The notes under the pieces were generated by a model. That model was not told the origin of the DNA. It saw nothing but the letters and a program-made list of their open reading frames with translations, and did not search any database. Source: Candidatus Bipolaricaulota bacterium (GTDB lineage Bacteria > Bipolaricaulota > Bipolaricaulia > UBA7950 > UBA9294). From it: a stretch of DNA of 64,000 nucleotides. Location: assembly GCA_028277345.1 (NCBI GenBank), contig JANQGM010000012.1, positions 16,408 to 80,407 on the forward strand. Direction: 5' to 3'. The translations under genes were made by a program, and so were the position numbers. Each line of letters starts with the position of its first letter. Position 1 is the first letter of the stretch. Positions 1 through 8,860 of the stretch are shown here, in pieces.

Positions 1-602
1 TCGAAATGGAGAATTTCTAGCTCGGACAGCGCTTCGCGGATCTCAATCTGGCCATTGGCGACGATCCGTGCGGGGCGCGTGTACTCCTCGATGACGTCAA
101 TGGGGGAAAAGACGGCGCGGTACTCGAAGGGCGGGACCCTCGTTTCGGGCAATCCTCCGACGTAGATGGCGACGGATTCCGTACGGTCGAGAGCCGCGCT
201 CTCGTATCCGATGAGTAGGTTGCTCATTCCGGGCGCCACACCGCAGTCGATGATGGCCGTCATGCCGTTTTGTTTGGCAAGGTCATCCAAGGCAAAGGGA
301 TCCTCAGGAAAGAAGGCGATATCCACGACGTTCTTCTTGGCCTCAAGAATCGCGCGAAGCGTTCGGAATCCAAGAAATCCCGGAACGGCGCTGATGACGA
401 GGTCGGCGTCTCGAACGGCGCGGGCAACCGTGCTGGAGACGGAAAAATCGAGCCGCTCGCCAGGGATGCCGTGCGATGATTCCAACCGTTGGATTCGCTG
501 GGTATCGCGATCGGCGACTCGCACCTCAAATTGCGAATCCTTAGCCAGATCGATCGCCATGGCGCTTCCGACCCGGCCTGCTCCCAATACAATCGTCCTC
601 AT
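1..602 (-). CDS. Saccharopine dehydrogenase-like NAD(P)-binding protein, C-terminus cut off by window edge
   Basis: This gene is absent from the ORF track because it runs off the left edge; I translated it by hand from the ATG whose complement lies at 600-602. The protein begins MRTIVLGAGRVGSAMAIDL, a Rossmann GAGxVG dinucleotide-binding turn, and stays open to base 3. Near the edge it reads VIEEYTRPARIVANGQIEI, a stretch typical of the catalytic domain of saccharopine dehydrogenase and lysine dehydrogenase-like proteins (Lys9/Lys6DH family). About 200 residues are visible and the family is usually 370-400. The reaction would be an NAD(P)-linked oxidation in lysine or related amino-acid metabolism, but the exact substrate cannot be read from this half. 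The next gene (cyclase) lies 43 bases upstream on the same strand, so the two may be co-transcribed. Confidence 0.8.
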   Translation of the reverse strand, partial: MRTIVLGAGRVGSAMAIDLAKDSQFEVRVADRDTQRIQRLESSHGIPGERLDFSVSSTVARAVRDADLVISAVPGFLGFRTLRAILEAKKNVVDIAFFPEDPFALDDLAKQNGMTAIIDCGVAPGMSNLLIGYESAALDRTESVAIYVGGLPETRVPPFEYRAVFSPIDVIEEYTRPARIVANGQIEIREALSELEILHF

Positions 603-645
603 TCCGCCTCCTTGGTCGCCTCCATTGTACCGCGCGAGCGGTCTG

Positions 646-1278
646 TCATTCGACGATGGCGACCGCACGCACGGGCGATCCCTCAAGTCCACGAATGCGA
701 AGCGGGAATGCGGCCAGCCGGACGTTGGCGCCACGATCGATCGAACGCTTCAACTCGCTCAGATTGGCCAATCCCTCCAGGATCGGAATGCCTGCACTCA
801 AGAGCTTACGATGAACGAGGAAATCTCCTGTTGTGCAGTCGACGCTGGGCGAGTCGAAGCCAACGAGGGCAACGCGCCCGGCGACAAGACGGTCGGCCAG
901 AGCCTCGGTGAGCACGGGGAATCCGGCATAGTACTCGCGCGTTCCCGCGCGTTGCTCCCATCCGGTGGAGAAAAGCACGGCCTTGCCGGCGACGGCGTCC
1001 GTTCCATCAAGCAGCGCCGCGTCCAATGTTGAACCAGAGGTACAAATGAGCGTGATTTCAGGGAAGCGAAGAGGCGTGTCGGCAATATCGCACCCCTGAG
1101 GATCAAAGTGAAGGGGTGCGTCAAAATGGGTGCCGCAATGGGGATCGAATACGGACAGTCGGGAAACCGTCATCCCTGGGACGTCGTACTCCAGCCGGTC
1201 GATGGCGATGCCAGATTCGTCTCCGGGATAGGCGAGCGCTCCGTCAGCAAGCCGTTGGGATAGGTCAATGAGTTGCAT
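646..1278 (-). CDS. Cyclase/kynurenine-formamidase-like metal-dependent hydrolase
   Basis: A 210-residue protein carrying the signature HCGTHFDAPLHF (about residues 47-58), which matches the HxGTHxDxPxH metal-binding motif of the cyclase family (PF04199: KynB formamidases, isatin hydrolases and similar enzymes). These Mn/Zn enzymes hydrolyse amides or lactams in the cytoplasm. Kynurenine pathway neighbours are absent, so the substrate is unknown. The ORF track starts at 1332, but I chose the ATG at 1276-1278 (MQLIDLSQRL) because GGAGGT lies just upstream and family members begin with the same DLSxxL segment. It is divergent from the DUF4910 peptidase gene with about 107 bases between them, so that gap should hold both promoters. 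Confidence 0.85.
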   Translation of the reverse strand: MQLIDLSQRLADGALAYPGDESGIAIDRLEYDVPGMTVSRLSVFDPHCGTHFDAPLHFDPQGCDIADTPLRFPEITLICTSGSTLDAALLDGTDAVAGKAVLFSTGWEQRAGTREYYAGFPVLTEALADRLVAGRVALVGFDSPSVDCTTGDFLVHRKLLSAGIPILEGLANLSELKRSIDRGANVRLAAFPLRIRGLEGSPVRAVAIVE

Positions 1279-1384
1279 GATACCTCCACTCTGTCGATGC
1301 CTAACACTACGCAAGCCGGCGAGCTTTCGCATGGACCGATCGAAGCGGCTCGATTGGGGCGATACACTCTACGTAGGAGGTCCC

Positions 1385-3253
1385 ATGAATCTGCGCGAAG
1401 TATCTTCATTCTTGACGAGCGAAGTGTCGGGTCTGCGTGCGAAAAACGCTGTGGCAGCAATTGCCCGGCACCACCGAATTCAAGCCTCTCCCGGCTACGA
1501 TGATGCGGTTCAGTTCATCGTAAAGGAGCTCGACTCCGCAGGGATTTCTTCGACCGTCTCCTCGTACATTGCGGACGGGAAAACGAAAACCTTCGGGTGG
1601 GTTTCGCCTCCCGGCTGGCGTATCGAATCGGGACGACTCATGCAGCTTTCTCCAACAGAGCGTGCGCTGGCTGACTTCGACCCTGTCCAGGTTTCTATCT
1701 TGGGACAATCAGGAGCGGGAGAGGGTGAGGGCGAGCTCATCCATGTGGAGACGCTGGAGTCTGAAGACGATCTCTCGGACATCGACTTGAGCGGCAAGTT
1801 CTTGCTCACCACGAGCCGTCCGGCGTCGACGTTGAGGTGGTTGGAAGGGAAGGGGCTGGCCGGCCTCATTGTCTACCCGGATAGCCGGCGAGCGGCCGCC
1901 TCCTATGAGTTGGTCCAATACGCGGGACTCTTCCCAGCAGCGAAGCAGCTGGATTGGGTACCGATGGGGTTCTCCATCTCGCGACGAACGGCCGACGGAT
2001 TGCTGAAGGACCTCGCGAAAGGCCCGATTCGCGTTCGGGGGTATGTCGATGCCGAGTTTCTCGATCATCCCATGCAGGTCCTGGAAGCCCGCATCCCTGG
2101 AGCCGTGGCTTGTGCCCCCGAAGTCCTTCTGGTGGCGCACCTCTGCCATCCCGCACCCTCCGCGAATGACAATGCATCAGGTAGCGGCCTGCTCGTGGAG
2201 ATTGCTCGGGTTCTGCAGGCTCTTTCAGCTCGGGGCGATCTCGCCAACAGCATCCGCTTGATCTGGGTCCCCGAATTCAATGGCGCGATCCCCTGGGCTG
2301 CCGCCAACGCCGAGTCGTTGGAACGCGTCGCCTTCTGCATCAATTTGGATATGGTGGGGCAGTCCCCAGAATTGATCGGCGAGCCCTTGCGCGTTTTCCG
2401 GGTTCCCAATTCGCATCCTTCATTCCTCAACGCCTGCTTTGAACCCCTGCTCAGTCAAATCGCGTCTGATCCGGGATCGTTGGCCGATCAAGGGTCGCGG
2501 CGTGTTCTGCATTGGATCTTGGACACCCCAAGTGGCGGAAGCGATCACCTGGTCTTCCAAGCGCCGCCCATTGGCGTGCCGTCCGTGATGTTCGGGCATG
2601 ACGATCCGTATTGGCATACGAATCTCGATACCTTGGAGAAGGTGGATCCTACGCGGTTGAAGTGCGTCGGCATTCTCACCGCGTGCTTGGCCTGCCTTCC
2701 TTCATGGAGCGGTGCCGAGGCGAGCGCGCTGGTGGAGTGGGTCTCCTCCTTCGCACATCGCGCGCTGGCTGAGGCGAGCCGACTGGCTCGGTCGGCGGAC
2801 GACGTGACCGGAGTTCGTTTGCTCGATACGGCACTGAGCGTCGAGCAGGCACGCGTGCGCTCGCTTGCTGAGTTCATGCCCGATGACTGGGATGCTTCGA
2901 ACCTGCTTGAATCGTTATCGACAACCCACCGGATCTTTCGACATCGTCTCTCTGGGGAGGGGTCGAGCGAGCCTCCAAATCGCGATGCCCGCCCGGTACG
3001 GATCATGGAGGGGCCGGTTCGCTACTCGCTGATGCAAGAGATCCTGAAAGAGGACCGAGATTTCCTGGCAGAGACGCTCTTTTCGCATCATGGCGCCCCC
3101 CCGCAGGTGCTGGCCAATCTTGCCGATGGCACGCGGACGATCGATGAGATTTCCGCCCATCTGTCGCTCGATTTCAAAACGGTGTACGATAGCGAAACGA
3201 TTCACCGGGCAGTCCGGATTCTCAAGCATGCGGGGTACCTTCGTGACGTCTGA
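1385..3253 (+). CDS. DUF4910/M28-like zinc aminopeptidase with C-terminal winged-helix domain
   Basis: 622 residues from the ATG at 1385, which follows TAGGAGG; the track start at 1268 is an upstream extension. The core contains HLCHPAPSANDNASGSG around residues 256-272, the zinc-site segment of the DUF4910 aminopeptidase-like group related to M28. Further ligand regions are plausible at EFNGAIPW and HTNLDTLEKVDP. The last ~80 residues (LADGTRTIDEIS... HAGYLRDV) look like a small winged-helix domain, as seen in other DUF4910 proteins. Function is inferred as a cytoplasmic metallo-aminopeptidase or deacylase; the natural substrate is unknown. No signal peptide is seen. The MFS gene 60 bases downstream could be co-transcribed. 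Confidence 0.8.
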   Translation: MNLREVSSFLTSEVSGLRAKNAVAAIARHHRIQASPGYDDAVQFIVKELDSAGISSTVSSYIADGKTKTFGWVSPPGWRIESGRLMQLSPTERALADFDPVQVSILGQSGAGEGEGELIHVETLESEDDLSDIDLSGKFLLTTSRPASTLRWLEGKGLAGLIVYPDSRRAAASYELVQYAGLFPAAKQLDWVPMGFSISRRTADGLLKDLAKGPIRVRGYVDAEFLDHPMQVLEARIPGAVACAPEVLLVAHLCHPAPSANDNASGSGLLVEIARVLQALSARGDLANSIRLIWVPEFNGAIPWAAANAESLERVAFCINLDMVGQSPELIGEPLRVFRVPNSHPSFLNACFEPLLSQIASDPGSLADQGSRRVLHWILDTPSGGSDHLVFQAPPIGVPSVMFGHDDPYWHTNLDTLEKVDPTRLKCVGILTACLACLPSWSGAEASALVEWVSSFAHRALAEASRLARSADDVTGVRLLDTALSVEQARVRSLAEFMPDDWDASNLLESLSTTHRIFRHRLSGEGSSEPPNRDARPVRIMEGPVRYSLMQEILKEDRDFLAETLFSHHGAPPQVLANLADGTRTIDEISAHLSLDFKTVYDSETIHRAVRILKHAGYLRDV

Positions 3254-3312
3254 TCGCCCGCGCCGCTGAAGAACGTTCGCCCGAACGATCGTGTACGATC
3301 TCGACCGATTCG

Positions 3313-4551
3313 ATGCCGGATCAGGGGGATTCCGTGACTCACATTCAACCTGTTGCCCGTCTGCTCATTGTCCTTCGGCGCTATGATCGCCGGTTCTGGA
3401 CTCTGCTGCTTATCCAGCTGATCGTGGCCGCCGGTTTCGGCGCTGCCATGCCCTATGTCAGCCTGTACTTGCACACCCAGCTCGGCGCTCCAATGACGAC
3501 GGTCGGCATGATTATGTTGGTATCGGCACTGGTGGCATCGGGGGGGCGTATCCTCGGAGGAGAAATCGCCGATCGCCTTGGCCGGCGTCCCCTCATTCTG
3601 ATCGGAATGAATCTGCGCGTTGTGGTCTTCGCCGTCATGGCGTTGGGCATCTGGTGGCGGTGGCCGGTGTGGGCGATTGGATTCGTTTTTCTATCCATCC
3701 GTCTGGTGGGAGGCGCGGTTCGTCCAGGCCTGATGGCCATGGTCGCGGATGTCGTTTCATCCGAACGCCGCGTTGAGGCCTTCGCCCTGTTTCGGATCGG
3801 GTCGAAGGCGGGATGGGCCATCGGGACGGCTATCGGCGGGTTCCTGGTGTCGATTTCCTATGCCTCGCTGTTCGTGCTGACGATGGGGGTCAGTCTGATT
3901 GGCATGCTACTTGTGGCGGGGTTTGTGTGCGAGTCGATCCGTACGACGGAAACGGAGCGCTTTGCGCTCCGGCGCGTCCTCGATGTCGGACGTGACCTGA
4001 GGTTCCTCGTTTTTTGCGGTTGGAGCGTTCTCCTGTTTGTCGTCATGGGGCAGTTTGCCAGCACGCTGGCCGTGTTCTCGACGCAGTCGATTGGAATCGC
4101 CGAGGCTGAACTAGGGTGGCTGTTTATGATCAACGGCATCGGCGTGGTCGCCTTCCAGTGGCCGGCGGCACGGCTTGCCGGACGCGTGGGAATCCGAAAA
4201 GGATTGGTGCTGGGCTGTTTAGGATATGCCATCGGCTATTTCTCCGTGGGTTTGGCGCCGGGGTTCGGATGGCTCATCGGCGCGATGATCCTCATCACGC
4301 TTGGCGAGGTGATGTTCTCACCGACGTCCATGGCCGCTGTGGCCAACATGGCGCCGTTAGACCGCGTCGGCCGCTACATGGGGTTCTTCGGACTCACCGA
4401 GGCCCTCGGCTGGTCGCTGGGGCCGTTCCTTGGAGGCGTTCTGTTTGACCGACTCGCTGGCTCGCCTCTGTTGCTGTGGAGCATGATCTCGGCGATTGGA
4501 CTCGTCGCTGCGTTCGGGTTCTACATGACGCAACCCAAAGAAACCGCCTAG
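3313..4551 (+). CDS. MFS transporter, 12-TM type
   Basis: 412 residues dominated by hydrophobic segments, about 12 predicted helices. The loop between helices 2 and 3 contains GGEIADRLGRRPLILIG, the MFS motif A (GxxxDRxGRR), supporting the major facilitator superfamily. The likely role is proton-driven efflux or uptake of a small molecule at the inner membrane; no substrate can be assigned. The start at ATG 3313 (MPDQGDSV) is the track choice; a GTG a few codons downstream (VTHIQP) would also fit because GGGG precedes it. The stop codon overlaps the stop of the opposite-strand amidotransferase gene by four bases. Confidence 0.85.
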   Translation: MPDQGDSVTHIQPVARLLIVLRRYDRRFWTLLLIQLIVAAGFGAAMPYVSLYLHTQLGAPMTTVGMIMLVSALVASGGRILGGEIADRLGRRPLILIGMNLRVVVFAVMALGIWWRWPVWAIGFVFLSIRLVGGAVRPGLMAMVADVVSSERRVEAFALFRIGSKAGWAIGTAIGGFLVSISYASLFVLTMGVSLIGMLLVAGFVCESIRTTETERFALRRVLDVGRDLRFLVFCGWSVLLFVVMGQFASTLAVFSTQSIGIAEAELGWLFMINGIGVVAFQWPAARLAGRVGIRKGLVLGCLGYAIGYFSVGLAPGFGWLIGAMILITLGEVMFSPTSMAAVANMAPLDRVGRYMGFFGLTEALGWSLGPFLGGVLFDRLAGSPLLLWSMISAIGLVAAFGFYMTQPKETA

Positions 4552-5249
4552 CCGACGGGGACCTGGAGAAACCGCCGAACGATACGGTCTGCGGTGTCGT
4601 TGGGCGGGGGCACGTGCCGAAGCGCGCGAAGCAAATGCCTGGACGGTTTTCTTCCCATCAGCAGCGCGGCGCGGATGAAGAACTTGGCCTTGCGGGATGA
4701 AATCTCGGGATGCGCCTGAATTCCCCAGACGGGAGCCGTCCCATAGCGCAGAACGTGGGTATCGCAGTGCTCGGTTCGCCCCAGCTTGATCCAGGGCGAT
4801 GGGGGATTGCAGACCTCATCGAAGTGGTAGACGAAGGTCGTCCAGGGCGATGTGAGGTCCTCGAACAACGCGTCCTTGCCCGTCATCTGTATCTGTGCCC
4901 AGCCCACTTCAGGCGGTGCTGATTTCACCAAATACTCCGGCCCGGAGAGTGCATAGACGAGCATCTGGTGTCCGAAGCAAGAGCCGAGGATGGGACGTCT
5001 TCGCTCTAGTGCCTCTTGAATGAGACGGACCTCGGCATCATACCAGGGCTTGGGCTCGAGAATGGAGGTCTCGGAGCCCGTGAGCAGCAGGTGGGTGACG
5101 GTCTCAAGATCGGGAACGCGCCGCCCGGAAGGAACGTTCACGACTGTGGTTCGAATACCGCGCAGATGCGATTTCCAGTGCCACGACGGTTTGAAAAGAT
5201 GGCGGTGTACGGCGTTGTCGAGAATCAGTACATGGGGTGCCGAGTTCAT
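4548..5249 (-). CDS. Class I glutamine amidotransferase (GMP synthase-like domain), stand-alone
   Basis: 233 residues forming a single GATase-1 domain. The nucleophile elbow reads GSCFGHQML (Cys near residue 92) and the His/Glu pair is in GIQAHPEIS (near residue 180), so the Cys-His-Glu triad is complete. These enzymes release ammonia from glutamine. Stand-alone proteins of this size resemble the GMP-synthase-like amidotransferases used in assorted biosyntheses or as gamma-glutamyl hydrolases. No synthase partner lies beside it, so its acceptor is unknown. The gene is convergent with the MFS gene (4-base overlap), and the release-factor-like gene lies ~50 bases upstream on the same strand. 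Confidence 0.8.
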   Translation of the reverse strand: MNSAPHVLILDNAVHRHLFKPSWHWKSHLRGIRTTVVNVPSGRRVPDLETVTHLLLTGSETSILEPKPWYDAEVRLIQEALERRRPILGSCFGHQMLVYALSGPEYLVKSAPPEVGWAQIQMTGKDALFEDLTSPWTTFVYHFDEVCNPPSPWIKLGRTEHCDTHVLRYGTAPVWGIQAHPEISSRKAKFFIRAALLMGRKPSRHLLRALRHVPPPNDTADRIVRRFLQVPVG

Positions 5250-5300
5250 ACGGAAGTATAGCCGTTGCCGTGCGTTTGCAGGAGCCTGAGCGGCTGTCGG

Positions 5301-5675
5301 TCAGTCGGGAAGGCGGGGTTTCCTTCGGGAGGTCTTCTTTTGACCTCTTTTGATCTTTTCGTTCCGGATTTTCGCACGGACGCGGTTGGGAACGCGCGTC
5401 CGGATGCGCTTCTTTTTCGGACGATGAAGCCTCTCAAGTCGCGTTCGTAGCTCGCGGAGCGCCAGCTGCTTGTTCCGCAATTGGCTGCGTTCGCGTTGGC
5501 AGGTCACGGTGATTCCGGACGGAAGATGACGCAATCGAACGGCCGTATCTCGTGTATTGACATGCTGTCCGCCTGGACCGCTGGAGCGGAAGGTATCCAT
5601 CTCGCATTGAGCGAGGAGCGCGTCATCGGATTCCGGAATGCGGGGCGCATCGGTGACCATAGCATCATCATACAC
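5301..5675 (-). CDS. Small GGQ-domain peptidyl-tRNA hydrolase / release-factor-like protein
   Basis: 124 residues containing [20 protein letters not shown], the catalytic GGQ motif of class I release factors, followed by a strongly basic tail rich in KKKR and RRKPR. A lone RF-1 catalytic domain with a basic tail is the architecture of ArfB/ICT1-type ribosome-rescue factors, which hydrolyse peptidyl-tRNA on stalled ribosomes; the tail would enter the empty mRNA channel. It may instead belong to the broader uncharacterised RF-1-domain family. The track start is GTG 5675; an in-frame ATG (MVTDAP) five codons later is equally possible, as neither has a clear Shine-Dalgarno. RqcH, another rescue/quality-control factor, is encoded at 23.9 kb. 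Confidence 0.8.
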   Translation of the reverse strand: MYDDAMVTDAPRIPESDDALLAQCEMDTFRSSGPGGQHVNTRDTAVRLRHLPSGITVTCQRERSQLRNKQLALRELRTRLERLHRPKKKRIRTRVPNRVRAKIRNEKIKRGQKKTSRRKPRLPD

Positions 5676-5700
5676 GCCGGGAGATGCGGAGCGGTGATCA

Positions 5701-5716
5701 TGTGATTCATATCACA
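5701..5716. promoter_or_regulatory. CRP/FNR-like palindromic operator 1
   Basis: TGTGATTCATATCACA is an exact match to the CRP consensus TGTGA-N6-TCACA. It lies in the divergent gap between the release-factor-like gene and the BTAD regulator gene, 165 bases before the regulator start. Binding by a CRP/FNR-family protein is inferred; no such protein is encoded in this window. Confidence 0.5.
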
Positions 5717-5737
5717 TTGGGGTCGAGCTTTGATTCG

Positions 5738-5751
5738 GTTTCGCGCGAAAC
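5738..5751. promoter_or_regulatory. Perfect 14-bp palindrome between the two CRP-like sites
   Basis: GTTTCGCGCGAAAC reads the same on both strands. It sits between the two CRP-like palindromes and shares one base with the second. A separate regulator or a composite operator is possible; I cannot assign a protein. Confidence 0.35.
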
Positions 5752-5766
5752 GTGATGAACATCACA
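5751..5766. promoter_or_regulatory. CRP/FNR-like palindromic operator 2
   Basis: CGTGATGAACATCACA matches CGTGA-N6-TCACA, one base off the CRP consensus. It starts exactly 50 bases after operator 1, close to five helical turns, so both sites would lie on nearly the same DNA face. It is 115 bases upstream of the BTAD regulator start. Confidence 0.5.
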
Positions 5767-5881
5767 TTCGGAGGCATGCGCGAGAGAATAACCCTCTGCG
5801 TAGCGTCTTCGTACAACGTGGCCACTCCCTCCCATCGAGCGCGTTGACTGAGTAAACTACGCACACAAGAGAGGTGTTGGC

Positions 5882-8860
5882 ATGTCACTGAGCCTTCAGC
5901 TATTCGGCGCTCCGGTCCTCCTCGACAGAGGGCAACCGGTTGCGCTGGGGCGCCGCAAGGCCATGGCATTGCTGGCGTATCTTGTCGTCACGGGGCGACC
6001 ACACCATCGAGAGTCATTGGCGGCACTGCTCTGGCCGGAATCGAACGGGGCCGCTGCTTATTCAGCACTTCGCAACGTCTTGTGGATTCTCCGTCAAACC
6101 TCGCTGGAAGCGCACATCGAGAGCGACCGGAGCACCGTTCAAATCAATCCGAGTGTGGGCCTTGAGGTCGATGTGCTTCGATTCCGCCAGGGATTGGAGG
6201 CCTGCCCTTCGGGAACGCACGACCGGGCGATCGTCTGCGAGGTCTGCGAGCCGGGGTTGCGTGTGGCAGCGGACCTTTGGGTGGGTCCCTTCATGGACGG
6301 GTTCTCTGTAGCCAACTCGGGTGTGTTCGAGGATTGGCAGCTTGCTGAAGGCGAAGCCCTTCGGCGGGAGCATGTCGAGACGCTTGATCGACTCTACGAT
6401 GCAGAGATGATCGCGAAGCGATGGTCGGCGGCCGCGAACCTCGCCCGCCGACGGCTTCAAGCGGATCCCCTGAATGAACTCGGATTCAGAGCATTGATGC
6501 GCGCGCTGAGCGCTGAAGGGAAGCGTTCGGAAGCGCTGCGCGTCTACAACGAGTGCTCGCGAATCCTTCACGAAGAAATGGGATTGGAGCCTGAGCGCGA
6601 GACTCGCGAACTGGCTGATCGCGTTCGAGCATCGCGTCAGAACAGGTCCGCCGTCTCCGAGAATCGAGCCTTTCGCTTGCCGCCCAGCCCTCATCCGTTC
6701 GTCGGGAGGGGGGATCTTGCCGACCGCTTGTCGGCGCGACTGCTGGAACGGGCTTCCCCCGTGACCACACTCGTCGGACTGGGGGGTGCGGGAAAGACGA
6801 GCTTAGCCCTCCATGTGGGGCGATGCATGAAAAGCGAATTCTCGCACGGCATCGTGTTTGTGGCGTTGGATTCGGCTCGAGGCCCTCATCGGGTTTGCTC
6901 CGCAGTGGCTCAGACGCTGGGGATCTCACTGGTCCGAGAGCGTGGCTCGGAATTGATCCAGCAATTGGCAGATTACTTGCAGGAACGCGAGTTGCTTCTC
7001 ATCCTTGATGGCGCGGAACATGTCCTTCGTCAAGTCGCCAAGCTGTGTGCGGGATTGCGTCACATCGCGGGACTGCGTGTTCTTGTTACCTCCCGAATCT
7101 CGCTGGATATCGAAGGAGAAACTGTCCTTCCGTTGCATGGGTTGGATACGCCGTCGGCAGCGACGCCGCCGGAGAAGCTGGCCGGTTACCCGTCCATCCG
7201 CCTACTTCAGCTCTCCGCAGAACGCGGTGGCGAGTGGTCGCCTCCCTCTCCGCAGGAGTTTGCAGCGATGGGGCGGCTGGCGCGCCTCTTGGAAGGGTCG
7301 CCATTGGGATTGGAAATGGCGGCCGGATGGCGCTCGGTTCTCTCGTGGGAGGAGATTGTGGAACGGGTTTCAGGAAATCTCGAATTTCTCGTCGCGACGC
7401 GACACGATGTGCCCGCCAAGCACCGCACCTTCGCGGCCGTTTTCGAGCAAGCCTGGGATTTGCTGCCCGATGAAGCGCGGGAGGCACTGCGCGCGCTATC
7501 GGTGTTTCGAAACGGATTCACGATTCTAGCGGCGGAAGCCGTTACCAGGTGCCATCCAGGAATCCTCGCCTTGCTTGTGAATCGCTGCTTGGTGCGCCGG
7601 ATCGCATCGGATCGCTATGACATGCATGAACTGCTGCGCCAATTCGCATCCGCGAAGCTTGGGGCGAGCGGGCGCGTAGCGGAAATGATTCGGAAGCGAC
7701 ATGCCGAGTTCTATGCCGACGGCATGGAACTGTGGTTTTCGAAGCTGAAGGGGCGCACGCAATTCTCAACGTTGGCGGCCATCGAGGTTGAGATCGACAA
7801 CATCCGGGCGGCATTTCAGTATGCTGCTGAAACGGGTTTGGCGGAGGCGTTGGAACGATCGTGCGAGGGCCTCTTCTTCTATTACGACATGCGCACGCTG
7901 TTCGAAGAAGCGGAAACGGTTTTTCTGCAAGCCGTCGAAGCTTATCGGGCGCAATCGAGCGATAGATCGAGCATCGAGGCCTTTTTGGAGATTGCGGCTG
8001 GCTGGTGTGTCGCCAACCAGCGGCCCGATGTCGCGGAAGTGCGCCTTTCGAAGGGACTTGAGCTGCTCGGAGAAGGCGCGCCAAAGGATCGGCTCCATGC
8101 CATGGCGAACGTGATCTGTGCCTATGCCAATGTCGGGCGCGACCAAGAAGCCCTTGCGGCTCGAATCTCGGAAAGCGTTCGCTTCTACCGCGAGTGTGGC
8201 GACCTTTGGGGAGAGGGACTCGCGTTGGGTGCATGGGCGGTCCAGTTGAGCAAGCTTGGAGATGGGGATGCCGCCGAAAAGCTCGCCTACCGGAGTTTGC
8301 ATGCGCATCGTGAGATTGGCGATGCTTGGGGTGAGGGCTTGGCATTGATGTTCCTCGCCCGCCTCGCGGAGCGAAGAGGCGAGCTGGAATTGGCCTTGGC
8401 CCGGTACGAGGAAAGCCAACGTTTGTCCGAACCCATTGCAAGCGACATCGTGGGGGTCATTGATTCCATCACGAGTCAAGCCCGCGTGTCATTGGCGTTA
8501 GGAAACGCGGAGCAAGCAGATGTTTTGGCGACGCGCGCACTTGAACTCAGCCGAGGGGTCGGCAATCGTTTGTTTACGGGCGGGGCCTTGGTTGAGTTGG
8601 CACAAGCGCATCGTGCGCTGGGTAAGACAGAGTCCGCCAAAAGGTTGTTAGAAGAAGCGTTTCAGATGCTAAGCTACCGGCTGTGGAGGCGATATCAGGC
8701 AACATGTGCGCGACGCCTGGCGGACCTTGCCATCAGCGAGGCCGACATCGGACGCGCGGAGCAATGGCTTCGAGAAGCCTGCGCTCTCGATCCACAGCAC
8801 CCGGATCTCTCTGAGATCCGGGAGAGAGTGACGAGCGTGAAGAGGAGGGGGCGCGTCTAA
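5882..8860 (+). CDS. BTAD/SARP-type transcriptional regulator with NB-ARC ATPase and TPR repeats (AfsR-like)
   Basis: 992 residues. Residues ~1-95 form an OmpR-like winged helix (LSLQLFGAP, GRRKAMALLAYL, LAALLWPES), and ~100-255 a bacterial transcriptional activator domain rich in helical repeats (QADPLNELGFRALMRAL, YNECSRILHEEMGLEP). Residues ~270-570 are an NB-ARC/STAND ATPase with Walker A GLGGAGKTSLA near residue 300 and a Walker B-like LLLILDGAE. Residues ~640-960 are TPR-like helices. This is the AfsR/SARP-like STAND architecture: an ATP-switched DNA-binding activator in which the TPR part senses a partner. The start (MSLSLQLFG) follows GAGAGGTG. Its stop TAA overlaps the next ATG (TAATG), so it is coupled to the nucleotidyltransferase gene. 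Three palindromes lie in its upstream region. Confidence 0.9.
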   Translation: MSLSLQLFGAPVLLDRGQPVALGRRKAMALLAYLVVTGRPHHRESLAALLWPESNGAAAYSALRNVLWILRQTSLEAHIESDRSTVQINPSVGLEVDVLRFRQGLEACPSGTHDRAIVCEVCEPGLRVAADLWVGPFMDGFSVANSGVFEDWQLAEGEALRREHVETLDRLYDAEMIAKRWSAAANLARRRLQADPLNELGFRALMRALSAEGKRSEALRVYNECSRILHEEMGLEPERETRELADRVRASRQNRSAVSENRAFRLPPSPHPFVGRGDLADRLSARLLERASPVTTLVGLGGAGKTSLALHVGRCMKSEFSHGIVFVALDSARGPHRVCSAVAQTLGISLVRERGSELIQQLADYLQERELLLILDGAEHVLRQVAKLCAGLRHIAGLRVLVTSRISLDIEGETVLPLHGLDTPSAATPPEKLAGYPSIRLLQLSAERGGEWSPPSPQEFAAMGRLARLLEGSPLGLEMAAGWRSVLSWEEIVERVSGNLEFLVATRHDVPAKHRTFAAVFEQAWDLLPDEAREALRALSVFRNGFTILAAEAVTRCHPGILALLVNRCLVRRIASDRYDMHELLRQFASAKLGASGRVAEMIRKRHAEFYADGMELWFSKLKGRTQFSTLAAIEVEIDNIRAAFQYAAETGLAEALERSCEGLFFYYDMRTLFEEAETVFLQAVEAYRAQSSDRSSIEAFLEIAAGWCVANQRPDVAEVRLSKGLELLGEGAPKDRLHAMANVICAYANVGRDQEALAARISESVRFYRECGDLWGEGLALGAWAVQLSKLGDGDAAEKLAYRSLHAHREIGDAWGEGLALMFLARLAERRGELELALARYEESQRLSEPIASDIVGVIDSITSQARVSLALGNAEQADVLATRALELSRGVGNRLFTGGALVELAQAHRALGKTESAKRLLEEAFQMLSYRLWRRYQATCARRLADLAISEADIGRAEQWLREACALDPQHPDLSEIRERVTSVKRRGRV

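Noticed and set aside
166-1032. 288-residue plus-strand ORF at the left edge
   Set aside because: It overlaps two minus-strand genes with clear motifs and shows no domain of its own.
7542-8441. 299-residue minus-strand ORF inside the BTAD regulator
   Set aside because: Composition is Arg/Pro/His-rich, as expected of a shadow frame in high-GC coding DNA.
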